Assembly (NCBI GenBank): GCA_001632425.1
Contig: KV425660.1
Coordinates: 41,424-81,769 of the forward strand
Direction: 5' to 3'
Length of the DNA: 40,346 nt
Origin: Neolentinus lepideus HHB14362 ss-1
Taxonomy: Eukaryota; Basidiomycota; Agaricomycetes; Gloeophyllales; Gloeophyllaceae
The notes below the pieces were generated by a model. The model saw only the letters and a list, made by a program, of their open reading frames with translations, had not been told where the DNA came from and searched no databases. This document shows positions 1 through 11,588 of the stretch, in pieces; position 1 is the first letter of the stretch, and each line of letters starts with the position of its first letter. Position numbers and translations under genes: made by a program.

Positions 1-393
1 TATAGCTATTTTACACCATTCTTGGATCGTGAGGGCTTGGAATCACCTATCTGTGATCACTAGCAGTCCAAATATGGGGGTCTTCAGAAAGTCCGGATAA
101 GGACCTCGAAGGGACCCCCCCTCCCGTGTGCCGGCAACTCCCGGTGTCGGCCCCTTGGGTTTATTTAAATAATTTTACGTTGTCCGAGCTAACACCGAGA
201 CCCACTTCGGACAGTTTGCCCCGAGTTGACGTTCACTCCTACACGCGTAAGTGACGGCCAGTGTCGAAAGGATTCCCTCTGTAGCCACGTAAGTATGGTA
301 CAAATTCGTATCTCCAATGCTAATGTTAATTTAGCACCGTGTTGGTGAACCAGCCCGGAACGCATAGCACATACAGGTTTAACAATTGAAGAG

Positions 394-2510
394 ATGTTCT
401 CCGCTGCCCACCTGTATGATGGGACACCCCCGGCTGTCATGACTATTGCAGGCACAGACTCGAGTGGAGGAGCAGGTGTACAGGTATGATATTACCGGAT
501 AGCTCTAGAATCGCTCAAGATAAGATATTTCGGATTTAGGCCGATCTCAAAGCATTCACAACCCTGGGCTGTTATGGTACAAGTATTATCACTGCCATGA
601 CTGCGCAAAACACTACCGGAGTCCAAAATGTCCACCCATCCCCGCCAGAGTTTGTTCGACAGCAAGTTCGTACGCGTTCGTCATGCCGCTTCGTGACTCA
701 GATGAAAAGGACTTCCACAGTTAAATTCGGTTCTGAGCGATATCAAAATACAAGCAATCAAGACTGGCATGCTCTTTGATGCTGGCAATACTCTGGCTGT
801 CGCTACTGGCTTGAAGGCTCACTTCGGCGGTCCCAGTTTGCCCACCATGCCACCTCTTGTCTGTGATCCTGTCTGCGTGTCGACTTCAGGCCATACCCTG
901 CTACAATCAGACGCAGTGAAAGTTATGATAACTGACCTTTTCCCCATCACTACTCTCGTTACACCGAACAGCCAGGAAGCGGAACTCATCCTGTCGCAGG
1001 ACGGCCAACAAATCAATATCAATAGCTTAGAAGACATGGTCTCTGCTGCGAAGAAATTGCGCGACCTTGGTCCGGCTGCCGTGTTGCTAAAGGGTGGCCA
1101 TATATCTATCACTATGAAAGACGTCGAACGTGCTTGCAGCCTCAATGCCGATATTGAACTCGTCCAGGATGGGCTGCTCGAAGACAATATGGAGATCCTC
1201 CAAGTCGCTGAAACGGACCCTTCTACATGGCAACTCGCTGTAGACGTTCTTCACCAGAAGAATGGAGTCACGACCATATTCGTCCGACCAAGGATAGACT
1301 CGACTAGTACGCACGGAACTGGATGCACTCTGAGTGCTGCAATTGCCTGTGCCCTCGCCAAGGGTCATAACAGTCAGTGACCGGGCGCGATCTTCTCGGT
1401 AGCCCACGATGCTAAGCCAATTAGTCAAGGACGCGACAAGGTTGGGTACGACCTACACGCATACCGGTATCGAGATGGCATTCCCCGTAGGCTCCGGGTA
1501 CGGCCCTTTGAACCACATGCACTCCATCATCCTGCGCAGTATACCTCTGTAAGAATGCTATTTACCCCTACATCCTAGAATTAACATTGGCTATGTAGAC
1601 CAACGCCATCGATACCTCATCCGTTCACTCGGCTGCTTATCCAGGCGACGTCCGGTATATGGAAGGCGTACGTCGAGCATGATTTCGTCAGGCAGCTCGG
1701 CGAGGGAACGCTACCCAGAGAATGCTTCATACACTTCATCAAGTGAGCATGAGTTTCATCCGGCGTATCTCGAGCCTCTGATCGACGAAACACCTTCCAG
1801 ACAGGACTATCATTACCTTAAATATTATGGCCGAGCCTATGCGTAGGCATCTCTCCTTTGCGAGACGTTGTGCTTATTAGAACACGAACTCATTAGGCTG
1901 CTCGGCGCAAAGTCGCCATCTTTTCCGGCAATCCACGCATCCGCTCAAACCATGCTCAACGTCGTCACCGAAGTGAAAACGCACGCCTCGTTCTGCGCCC
2001 AGTGGGGCGTGTCACGGAAGGAGCTGGAGATAACTCCCGAATCGCCCGCTACGACAGCTTACGGTGCTTTCATCATGGACACTGGCTTGCAAGGTATACA
2101 TTACCCATCGCCTTGTATATGCGGATAATAACTAGAGAACTAGGGGATCGATCGAAGCTGGTCATGGCCTTAGCAGCGTGCCTGCTGGGCTATGGCGAAG
2201 TGGGCTTGTGGCTCCGCAAGGAAGCTTCTAAGCCGAACAGCTGGGTGAAGTGGGAAGGCAATCCCTACCTGAAGTGGATGGAGGATTATTCCGGAGAACA
2301 TTACCAGAATGCTGTAAGAACGGGACTCGGTACGTCTTGCTTCTAGGCAGTCATGCCTTCATCTGTTGATCATGTCTTTCAGAGGCGATCGAGATGGAAG
2401 CCGTTGCTGACCCGCCGTCGAGGGCGCGATTTAATGAGTGGGTACGGATTTGGGGGCGGTGTACGACGCTAGAGAAGGGATTTTGGGACATGGCGATGGG
2501 ACTGCTCTAA
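394..2510 (+). CDS. THI20: Bifunctional HMP/HMP-P kinase + TenA-type thiaminase II (THI20-like)
   Basis: Thiamine biosynthesis and salvage, cytosolic. The N-terminal ThiD domain phosphorylates hydroxymethylpyrimidine and its monophosphate; the C-terminal TenA domain hydrolyses thiamine or its breakdown products. My model has nine exons: 394-483, 540-665, 721-1372, 1425-1548, 1599-1742, 1801-1842, 1897-2093, 2144-2329 and 2383-2510, giving 562 aa, close to yeast Thi20 (about 550). ThiD (about residues 10-330) shows [14 protein letters not shown] near the start and STHGTGC ending at Cys274, the catalytic Cys of the ribokinase-like fold. TenA (about 350-562) shows WKAYVEHDF, the active-site Cys in [11 protein letters not shown] and the terminal LEKGFWDMA with its Glu. 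All introns are 49-58 nt and phases join correctly. The weakest donor is gttcgt at 666. The start is the ATG just ahead of the TIAG strand. No frame damage is seen. Confidence 0.93.
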
Positions 2511-2620
2511 GCAGCCGGGGTTAAGTAGAAATAAAGTATATAAGTGCAAAGCTGGTAGATATCCGTGAATGGTTATGACCTAAAAACTGCTATAGGAGAG
2601 CCACAAGATGCCATATTATC

Positions 2621-3985
2621 CTACGGAGCTGGCGCGCCCGGCGTGCTAGGAGCAGGCGATAGAGTGGTACTTTCTTCTTCTAGAGAGATATGTACTTCAG
2701 GTCCTGACTCGGTTTTAGCTGTGACTGTCCTCTTTGTCTTCGATTTGACAACTTTTCTTGCGCTTGGGCACAAAGACTTGCTGGGAAGGTCGCACAGGTC
2801 GCAGCGAGGATTTACCGGCAGGCACACCACCTGCAGGCGCCGTGGCTGTAACGTGAAAGGCTCAGACGTCGTTGGCAGGTAAGACTTACCTGTCCAAACC
2901 CGACCAGGAGGTGGTTGATTTCAGGGTGAAGTTCTGTCGGCAACCACGACTGCAGATTCAGTCTAACAATACGGTCGGGATTGATCATAAATTCAAACAC
3001 CTGAACACGAACCTTGTCTGTTCTGGAGTCTTGGTCGATGGTCTATGCCATCCTAATCTATTGGTGATGCGGTGAACATGGACATCTACACCAATGCCGA
3101 GGTTTCTAAGGGATCAAGACTGGGGTCAATTCACGGCGACGCCTTGGCTTCCGAGACATACAAGTTCCAGGCTACTTGGAGAGCCAGAAAGGCCATCTTC
3201 GGGCCAACGCCTGGAAGAGAGCACAGCTCATCTACAGTCTTCGGGACATCCGAATCGAAGTCGTCGCGAAGCCGCTGGGAGGCCTGCTTGATATATCTAG
3301 GGCATTATTCAATTTCCCGCCTAAATATCACAGGTAGTAGACAGACTGGGTTTTCCTTCGCCAGAAGCCAACTTTACATATAGCTTCGGATATGGCGCTT
3401 TCATCGACGTGCAGTACAGCATCGACGCTCAAGGTTCCGCCCACGGCTTCCCGAAGTTTGGCCACCGCTGCATCTGTAACTTCGTCCTTTGTCTGAGAAG
3501 ACAGCATCAAGGACACCAGCGTCGCAAATCGTTGATTCTGGGATAACAGTGTCGGTGCATGGTGGCTCAAGCAGCTGTACTGGACTTACCTTAGGCTCTT
3601 GCTCTTTCAGTTGGGCTTGGTCACACCCCATGGTATCGACAGGAGCTCTAATATATGATCGCATCTCCTTGATAGTGTCATAGGTCTCTTGCCAGTTGGC
3701 GGGCGCCGGATGAGGTTGGTCCAGGGAGTCAGGTATCTTCTTGGGCTTGCGGGGCGATTTCTGCTTCGCATTGCTAACTTTCACCGTCGTTTCTTCCTTG
3801 GCCACATCGGCCTCGTTCGGCTCAGTGGCGATGTTGGTCTTATCAACTTTGACACGCTTGGACCGTCGTAGAGAGGAGACCGAGGGCTCAGCTACTACTT
3901 CCACCTCTACGAGTGTTACCGCAGAATGGTACGGGCTACGTCGCGCTGTCAAGCCAGACGCTAGTGATCTTTTCCGAGAGGACAT
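2621..3985 (-). CDS. NTH1: Endonuclease III-like DNA glycosylase/AP lyase (NTH1/NTG family)
   Basis: Base-excision repair enzyme that removes oxidised pyrimidines and nicks at abasic sites, in nucleus and probably mitochondria. Exons in coding order: 3985-3590, 3537-3347, 3296-3162, 3105-3013, 2962-2890 and 2830-2621, giving 365 aa. Residues 1-132 are a basic, low-complexity extension. The HhH-GPD core follows with [11 protein letters not shown], the hairpin LPGVGPKMA (catalytic Lys229) and GVDVHVHR (catalytic Asp248). The last exon carries four cysteines for a 4Fe-4S cluster, C299-X6-C306-X2-C309-X7-C317. Bacterial Nth has X5 in the last gap, so the loop is two residues longer here. A Lys/Pro/Thr-rich tail follows. 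The start is the ATG at 3985; the longer open frame upstream has no ATG. Its stop lies about 110 bp from the convergent THI20 stop. Confidence 0.93.
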
Positions 3986-4557
3986 TATTTGTAACCTGGA
4001 GTAAAATCTGTGTCGCGTCAATGGCTAGTACACAACTCTTGCGAATGGAACGATATACCCGGCAGCGGAAGTCCGCGATACGTAAGGTGTGACATACATG
4101 CGAAATGGCTGCACCTGGCATGTCCACAACATTAATTAATGAAGATTTACTGTAGTTTTTGTTCTGCAACTACAGTCACTTAGGATTCTGCTGAATACTT
4201 TTCGAGCGCTCCTAGAATATTACGACTAGTAAGTTGGGGGGTGTACTCGACATGTCTCGACGGATGCGTCCGTTCATTACAAAGGAATACTACTGTACTT
4301 TCAAAGCGACTCAATGACCCTCGTCCGATCGCCCGGCTAGTCGTAAGCGGCAGCAGCATCAAAGCTACAGTAGCTGAGCTACGAGCTTCGCCATGTAGTC
4401 TGTAAAGGGGTCCTTTTATATAACCCACGAGGGACCTCTCGATGTACGAGAGATTCAACATCACATCTCTGAAGCTTCCATAAGGGAGCGAATCTGCCGC
4501 ACCTATCCGAAGGGAAAGGCGATTATTTCTCCAGAGCGGATGGCGCGTGAAGCAGTC
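3986..4557. other. Intergenic region, no gene seen
   Basis: About 570 bp between the 5' end of the glycosylase gene and the 3' end of SUV3, both on the minus strand. It should hold the NTH1 promoter and the SUV3 terminator. I see no convincing coding frame, tRNA box or repeat in it. Confidence 0.5.
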
Positions 4558-6950
4558 TCAGACCTTCTCAGGTCGAATCTTAGCCCTCCTAGACGAAGAA
4601 ACATCATCAAGTGAGGTAGCCAGTCGACTGTCTCGCGGATTCGGAAGTATGCTACCTCGGTTTGCTGAGGATTTCTTCCTTTGCGGGAACTGCTTGAGTG
4701 TGCTCAATGCACTGAGACACGAATCGATGGCCAATTGTGCTTTCCCCTTCAGGATCGTGGTAGCCTCTTGGTCAGGGAACACCACCGTATTGCGATAAGC
4801 GAGCCACGCATATGCACTGAGCGACTTGTCTAAGGATTCCAAGTCAGGCAGGTACTTCTGCGGTAACGGGATGGGTTTCCCAGATTCTACGAGATTCAGC
4901 ACTTCCACAAGCGCTTTGAACATATCCGTGGTCTCTAACAGCGTCTTCAGCTCCGCTTTGCCCTCTCTGCGAATTAGGTTCGTGAGATTGCGAGCGAATT
5001 GCGATACTAGGGTATCCCTGCTAGGAATAGGCATCTGTACCAAAGACAGGCGCTCCGCGATGGGAAGAGCATTGCCAATCGTATCAATCAAATGGAACTG
5101 AATTTGCGATGAATCGACACTCTCCAGCTCATACGGCTTGCAGACCACCGCAAGACAGCGTTCCACCTCATTCAAAGTGCTCAGTAGCGTGCCCACAGGA
5201 AGCTGTTCGTATATATTGTCGAGTATCTGTTCGTAGCTTCGAATATATGCCGCTGGGAGCGAAGGAGCCGGTTTCGCCATCGTATTCTGTAGAATCTCGA
5301 GATCTTCTTCCAACAGCGTGGTGACAACTCCTCCCGCATTAGAGTCACCGTGTAGACCGTAACGGCCGGCGCGGCCAGCGATCTGTTTGGTTTGTGATAT
5401 CGAAAGCGGAGTAACCTTCTTGCCATCCCACTTGCCCATGGTGTGGAATATGATCCGCTTAATCTTCCTTTACAATATCGTCAGGATAGGCACCATAGTA
5501 TAAAACAGTGAACATACAAGTTTAAACCCATCCCTATCGCATCGCTTCCGATGAGAACATCGTACCCACTACTTGGCTCGTTGAAGAGAGCAGCTTGAGT
5601 GCTGCGAACCTCCGGAGGCAAGCGACCATAGACGATAGCTGCACGCAGACCGGTGGTCTTCTCGACCTGGTGTTTCAGCTGCAAGATGGTGGTTCGAGAG
5701 AACGCCACTATACAGTCGCCGGGTTGGACCTTTTTGAGATCACCCTCTAAACTCTTGTCCGCAACGACCAATGGGGTGAGACGCTCGTATCGGTTCACGA
5801 TCAGCTCGTCACCAGTCTCCTTCAACATGGCCTCGACGATAGGCACGGCGCTCTCCTCGCCGCATAAGTGAAGTTCCTTGGCCCGGACACCGAGAACGGC
5901 ATAGGACCATGCGCTCCCGCGATCGTGGTCGGCAATCATCTGGATTTCGTCAATGACTGCAACGTCGTAGTATCTGTAGAAGTTTATCATTTCGACAGTG
6001 CAGCTCAACAATCCAGCGAGCGGCTCCACAACGATGCGCAGCTCGCCAGTGATGAGATTGCAGGGTCTGGCATATCTTCCGTCGCCAGACGACGTCACGA
6101 CGGGTGCGGAACCTACGTCCAGGTTTGTGTTGGCGTCAGCTTCCACATTCGGCTTGACCTCCGCACCGAGAGGTACGATCTGGCCTTTGTTCAGTCGGTC
6201 CGCGATTTCGTGCGCAAGTAACCGCAGAGGACCAGCATAGCAGCCGGCGCGGGCTGCGGCCAGTGCCCGGAGCGCATTGTGTGTCTTGCCGCTGTTCGTA
6301 GGCCCTACGTGCATGATCACCTTGCGTTTCATGGCACGAGCCCCTGGGAACCATTCGGTGGGGAATCTATAATCAGTTGCATTGAGGAGATTCTCCATAT
6401 GATTGAGTGTCGATTCTGACGCGACACGATGCTCCAGAAGGTAGCCTTTGGACTTAGTCGCCCAAGTGTAGAACACTTTGCACAGGACGCTGTCAATGCG
6501 ATCATCGTCGCTCGGTTTGCTTAAGATCTGAGCAAAGCGGTTGATCATGTCCATGTGGTAGTCTTCGGGCTTAAACGCTTTGCCTGCATTGACGGCTTGC
6601 GAGAAGTGCTTGAGAAGAGGACCACACTCGCCTGCGGGTATTCCGAACTTGGAGAACCGAATTGTCTTGTTGGTCGTCCAACGATCCACGTATTGCGAGA
6701 GAACGTAGGGTATATCGTCGATCCGGATGTTCTTGGCCTGCACGCGCTCATTTGCTTCGTATGTCCGAGGGCGGAAAAGATGTCCATCCAGAGCTCTGTG
6801 CTGTCTGCCTTGGTGTACCGGGGACATTCCTGGGGCAGAGGTGGTCCTTCTAGCGGGGGCGTGTAGCCGCCTGGTAAGAGATGCACTTCCTGCTTTCAGC
6901 GATAGAGATGCACGACATCGGGAACATATCGATAAAGTTATATTTTGCAT
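4558..6950 (-). CDS. SUV3: Mitochondrial ATP-dependent RNA helicase SUV3
   Basis: Ski2-like DExH helicase that unwinds RNA for the mitochondrial degradosome in the matrix. Two exons, 6950-5518 and 5467-4558, with a 50-nt intron, give 780 aa. The first 40 or so residues are rich in Arg, Ser and Leu and lack acidic residues, as expected for a mitochondrial presequence. Motif I is GPTNSGKT near residue 216. Motif II is DEIQ, the family form of the DEAD box, near 333. SDAIGMGLNL ends exon 1 and motif VI QIAGRAGR spans 506-513. The C-terminal SUV3 region ends in a Lys/Arg/Ser-rich tail. The start is the ATG at 6950; the open frame four codons upstream begins at TTG. It is divergent from mS33, another mitochondrial gene-expression protein. 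Confidence 0.95.
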
Positions 6951-7262
6951 GCGACCCAGCAATCTAGCTATGCACTCCTCGTCAGTCTTCCGGAAGCAAA
7001 TCGGCAGCTACGACGTACCAATTCTGGTTAGTCCTGCTCAGCCCAATATCCGGCAAGGCTCGCAGTTATTAGCGGTTTCCTCCCACGTAGTATGATAGCT
7101 TCGTAGGGTAAGAGACAAAACTGACAGAATTCGCTGAGACAGTACGGGTTGACGGGAAAACCGTGCATAGGCGCAAAATAATTTGAAGTCCACATTCCCA
7201 CGGCATTACAAGTTGCATTCAAATTCCTGGACGCCAACACCAGTCACATTCTCCTTCTGACC
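6951..7262. promoter_or_regulatory. Shared divergent promoter region of SUV3 and mS33
   Basis: The 312 bp between the two start codons must contain both promoters. Both products act in mitochondrial gene expression, so co-regulation is plausible. I could not pick out a clear TATA box or named operator. Confidence 0.5.
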
Positions 7263-7645
7263 ATGGCCAGCATAGCGCCCAGCGCCCTGGCTACACTCAA
7301 CCGGGTTAGATGTCAAATATTCCAGACCGCCTATAATCCTACGTCAACCCGGACGGGCGCAAAATACTTACGCAAACGTCTACGCGGACCGTCCATGATG
7401 AAGTACTACCCTCCTTATCAACAGCTCTCACTCGCCAAACTCATGAAAGACTACCCGGAATGGGATATTGTTGACGAGGAAGAGCAAATCAGATTGCGGG
7501 ATGTTGAGGATAGGAAGAAGAGAGGAAAGGGTGCACCGACAAAGGCGAAGAATAAAGGTGAGCACCGCTGGTATTGCAGACGGATTTTGATGCTGATCAA
7601 CCATCTTTCACAGAGGAAAGTCGTCGTACACAAAGAAGGCGATAA
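7263..7645 (+). CDS. MRPS33: Mitochondrial small-subunit ribosomal protein mS33 (MRPS33/Rsm27)
   Basis: Component of the mitochondrial small ribosomal subunit. Two exons, 7263-7557 and 7614-7645, with a 56-nt intron, give 108 aa, the usual size for this short family. The diagnostic core is YNPTSTRTGAKYLRKRLRGP followed by a YYP stretch, then an acidic DEEEQIRL block and a basic RKKRGKGAPTKAK segment. Splicing gives the basic tail EESRRTQRRR and stop, as in other mS33 proteins. Reading through the intron would give an unrelated extension, so the spliced form is preferred. Confidence 0.92.
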
Positions 7646-7747
7646 GCGGCGCCATATGGTGTGCTCAGGATGTAATTTATTATCTGCTAATGAGGTGACG
7701 GTACATTCGAGAGATTTGCAATTCTACAGGATGTGTGTAACCTATGC

Positions 7748-8487
7748 TCAGCACGTACCCGTCATTCCCTCCGGGTCAGTACCCGAGAATCCGCCCATCT
7801 CACTGAGACTACTGACGAAGAGATCATCGAACCCCTGCTGCAATCCCAGCCTCTCCAGAGCGGTATTGTAATCCTCGCCCTCAGTATCCAGCTCCTCCAG
7901 CCACTCCTCCATTCTCTCCGTACCCGTGACAAGAAGGCTTCGAAGTCTCGTGCGTTCAGTCTGGCTCATGGGCGAAGGTGCTGTATCTGAGATGACCTCT
8001 ACCGCTGCGTGTGCCGATGGGTCCCATACATGGCCTCGAAGAACAGCAAGCCAGCCAAGATCCAGGTCGTTCATCCACGCCAATAGCTGGGAAAGGGTCT
8101 CCGGGTCAGGTTTGTACCCTGTAATGGAAGTCATGACATCTCCGGTGAGGCGAAGTAAGAATGTTATGCGGAGTGATGCAGGTCTGCCGACTGGCGGTAT
8201 TTGCAAGATGAGTGCCAGTAGGGTATGAGTTGCATCAAGGTAAGACGATAAGGTTGGAAGTGACGTTGAAGGCAAGGTTCTATTTCTTCGTTCAACCGAC
8301 TTGCGGGGAACGAACTACGAAAAGAAACCAACCTTTTCTTGAACGCTCGAGTAATACCCAAGAACCTCTCCTCAAGGTTGTCGACTAAGCGACGCTCCTG
8401 TACAGGACTAAGTGTACGAACAGTTGTGGTAGCATTCTGGGACCCAGTTTCAACGGGCTGAGGCTCTGGTGCAACAACTGATGTCAT
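7748..8487 (-). CDS. Conserved-looking hypothetical protein
   Basis: I do not recognise the family. Two exons, 8487-8333 and 8279-7748, with a 53-nt intron (branch-like gttgaac, acceptor aaatag), give 228 aa. The N-terminal 30 residues are Pro/Thr-rich. Then comes a helical segment with RRLVDNLEERFLGITRAFKK, a hydrophobic stretch around LLALILQIPP and a charged helical C-terminal half with EEWLEELDTEGEDY. No signal peptide or obvious catalytic motif is visible. It converges on mS33, whose stop is about 100 bp away. The exact splice pair is inferred; other acceptors nearby break the frame or give introns under 40 nt. Confidence 0.7.
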
Positions 8488-8668
8488 GGGCGTTCCGGTG
8501 ATACAAGGTCGATTGCAAATACACTACAACAAAGAGCAAGGTAATTAGAGTTAGTAATACATTTCATCTATTCCCGAACGTCGAATAGTAGATGCGTGCA
8601 AGAAATGCTAGTAAATAGTAATGGGTACAATAGTTTGAGTTCCTTGTGCGTTTTATGGTCTACCATCA

Positions 8669-11476
8669 CTAGCAGAGAACGGGGAACCAGGGGCTGACGT
8701 TCTTGGCGTATTGAAAATTCAGAGGACCGTCAGCGGATCGAATTTTGTCTGCCATCTGGGTGCAGAGGCTAGCTAGCTTTGATACACACTATTTCCAGTA
8801 GGTTAAGTCCATCAGATCGAAAAGGACGTAGAAATGTACCTTGAGACGGTCCTTCCACCAGAAGCCGGCCCGCCCAGCACAATCCGATTCGGAGAGCTCC
8901 AAGAGGACAGCACTAGCGCTCTCCAACAAACGGTCAGGTGGCGTCGAAGTCTGATTTAAAAGTTCGACGTCATTAACACCATTAATCATCCGAATAGCGA
9001 TGACAACTATGGGCATACCTCAGCGTCACGCCATGTCATGTAATCCTCAAAATTAGGTTGCGCTACAGGTTCTACGGGCACCTGGCTATATTCTTCTCTG
9101 AACGCCCACTTACATCGCCTCTCGAAGTTGAGAAACGAGCGTTCCGGGGAGAAGATCGGCGGTTTCTTCGCTAACTGGGTATCCATGTTATCAGGGATCT
9201 TCCAGAGGTCCACCTTTCATGGCTTACCAGAGCTGTAGCAAGACACATATCATGCAGTGCAGTTACGAACGATCGTTGAAACCGCAGCTCGTCAGAGGTC
9301 ATCGAGTCTGTTATCAAAAGGGTCGGTACCATCCTAATGTGCTTATGAGCTAGATTCCGCGTACCGGGCGGTGTAGCCCCTAGCAGGGCATCCAAACACT
9401 CCAGCCGGGCCATCATAACCTGGCAAGCATACCAATACACCATTGATGCCTCATCGGGGTTATACAGGTCCAGCTGAAATCCGGAAAGCACTACTTCTTG
9501 GATGATCTCCAGGCGCCACAGCAACAGCGCTTTCGGGAGCCCATCCAGAATGCGAGCTTCTGACTCATCCTTGCATATATGGTTAAGCTGGACCATCGAA
9601 CGCAGGAAACTCGCTGCTTACTTCTGTATGACAGCTTTGTAACAAATCTTGTGTTGAGGCATACAGGACATGCCAATCGAGTAATGACTTGGACAGAAAC
9701 CGTCGCTGACGCGGGGGGTTGTGCCAAAATGATCTGATATATGGCATCATGACCTAGACTTCGTACAGTCAGTTACCAGGGAGTATAAACATAGATCGGC
9801 ATTTGACCTTGATCATAAGACGGTGCAGATACCCTATAGGTGGCTTCGCCTCATCTTTCCAGGAATTCTGAATAATAAGGTTGATGTCTTCGAGCTTGAC
9901 ACCTATCGTTTCCTCGCAGAATCTCTCGATGATCCAATTGTCTTCATAACGGCCGATGAATCGAGAGCCATCAAAGAAGAATGACTGAGTAGCGTTATTT
10001 ACGCTGCAGGTAGGGAAGGAATGGAACACTAGCTCACCTGTGTCAATGAGCGAAGAAACGGATTTGTACGAGAGGCTTGGGAGGACCACACACGAGTTTG
10101 TCCTACCATCTGTACCACATCAATCACAACCCAAACTGAACAACGAAACATGTTACCTTCCACGTCGTAACTGACGTAACCGTCGACAGATAATACAGTT
10201 CTTGCCAGCCATCCAACGCAGCTTCGATACCTTCCCAAGCCTTCTCCTGGGCGGGCAGCTGTATTGGCCGTAAAGGTATGAAGGAGTGCAAACGTCGTGT
10301 AACGTAAGGATCGAAGACCAGATGGGCGGGAGAGTGTGGCGGTGGAGCGGGTACAGGTCTGGATTTGAAGCCTTTCAGTAGACCTTGTGCTGTAGTGAGG
10401 TGGGCTTGTAGTTTGTCGTGATCTTCGGGCAAATGCAGAGTAATGAGCTCGATCATGGTCTAAAGCATCCACTGAGTACGTGATCCGGTCTATGGACTAG
10501 GTGTATAGACAGACTTTACGAAAGAGGAGTCTCGAAAGTAATTCATTCCTTAACGTGGCTGACACTGCAACAATCAGATACATTTGAGGACCGTAGGAGC
10601 ACGACAACATACCTGTCGTTGCAGTCCTAACCCAATGGCCCGCTTGTTCTATCGCTTTTATTATCCCTCGAATGGGATAGCCTTCAAGGAGAGATATTTC
10701 GCATTTTTCTCCCTGCCAGTCTTCTCCCTGCGCCACAGCGTTAATAACCGTCGAGTATCATCAAGATCATTACCACATGGCTTACTTCATGGACTCGGTT
10801 CTTTGATAGTTCTCGCCATACAAGATCACAGCATTTCAACATCCCCATGACCGCCGACCGGATGACAACTGTGATCAGCTCCAGAGGGCGACTCGGGTCT
10901 CGCGTGATCCCGTCGGTATCCATTATATAGTCGGGGTCAATGTCGTTAAGGTGATGAACATAGAGCACCGTGAATACAGTCTGGGACAGCGCGTTTCCAG
11001 TATGCCATTCAATCTGCATGAACAGATATGGAGTTGCAGGGGGGAACACGCGCAAAGAGACAGACCATCGTCCTCACACCTCGCATGCCAATATTCGATC
11101 CATGACCCAGCACACCTCCTCAGGGAGGAGAAGGGCTAACGGCTGGAATTCCGGTCTCTCCGCCGCTTCCGGTATCATGCCGCTGTCCATGCGAGGTTCG
11201 CCAATCTATGCAGTCGTGTGCAAGCAAGACCTTTAGTCCGTGATTGTATGATACGAATATCGACTTACTTCAATTGCACTCATTGCATCTTGTATATTGA
11301 ATCCCTCGGTAAATATTAGCTCGTCAGGCTGCATATCTAAACATTCAGAATTAGTTCACTGCAGTTGATATCTCTCTTCTGTACGCGTACATACCTCTCG
11401 CAGCGTCCTCAAACACATACTTCACGTCTACAAAGTCATCACCCCCGGGTTGGTCGAATATCTCTTCGTGGTGCAT
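8669..11476 (-). CDS. NAA35: N-alpha-acetyltransferase 35, NatC auxiliary subunit (Mak10)
   Basis: Ribosome-associated scaffold subunit of NatC, which acetylates N-termini beginning Met-Leu/Ile/Phe. I reconstruct 14 exons: 11476-11395, 11336-11269, 11205-11080, 11013-10786, 10727-10613, 10564-10515, 10459-10157, 10109-10038, 9984-9808, 9753-9622, 9569-9228, 9174-9019, 8950-8840 and 8788-8669. All phases join, giving 693 aa, the usual size. Family features are MQPDELIF near the start, PRMDSGMIPE, the EWHTGNALSQTVFTVLYVHH core, GEDWQGEKCEISLLEG, RSLTQSFFFDG and the late LLLWRLEIIQEVVLSGFQL segment. The intron before the last of these could be read as 34 nt; a 52-nt version with branch gcttaac is more credible and keeps the frame. 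It starts 112 bp from the divergent MSW1 gene. Confidence 0.93.
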
Positions 11477-11588
11477 CGTCGTCGCGTCCAACAATCTCGA
11501 AGCTCAGCTCATTGGAGTGAAGCGAATATGGACAGTACAGATTGGGCACTAGCGCCGGCAGCCTTCCCGGAGTTTGAACTTTGCATCC
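11477..11588. promoter_or_regulatory. Compact bidirectional promoter between NAA35 and MSW1
   Basis: Only 112 bp separate the two divergent start codons, so both transcripts must start within or very near this stretch, or the 5' ends overlap. No TATA box is evident. Confidence 0.5.

Noticed and set aside
1..393. TPP riboswitch ahead of the thiamine gene
   Set aside because: I looked for the conserved CUGAGA-type core and its partner helices and did not see a convincing set.
819..1428. Minus-strand frames inside the ThiD domain
   Set aside because: Antisense shadows of a clearly identified coding exon.
3986..4021. N-terminal extension of the glycosylase
   Set aside because: The open frame extends here but its first codon is TTG; the first ATG is at 3985 with a good context.
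9588..9621. 34-nt intron in NAA35
   Set aside because: Too short for this genome's introns; a 52-nt version ending at 9570 has a branch point and keeps frame and family match.
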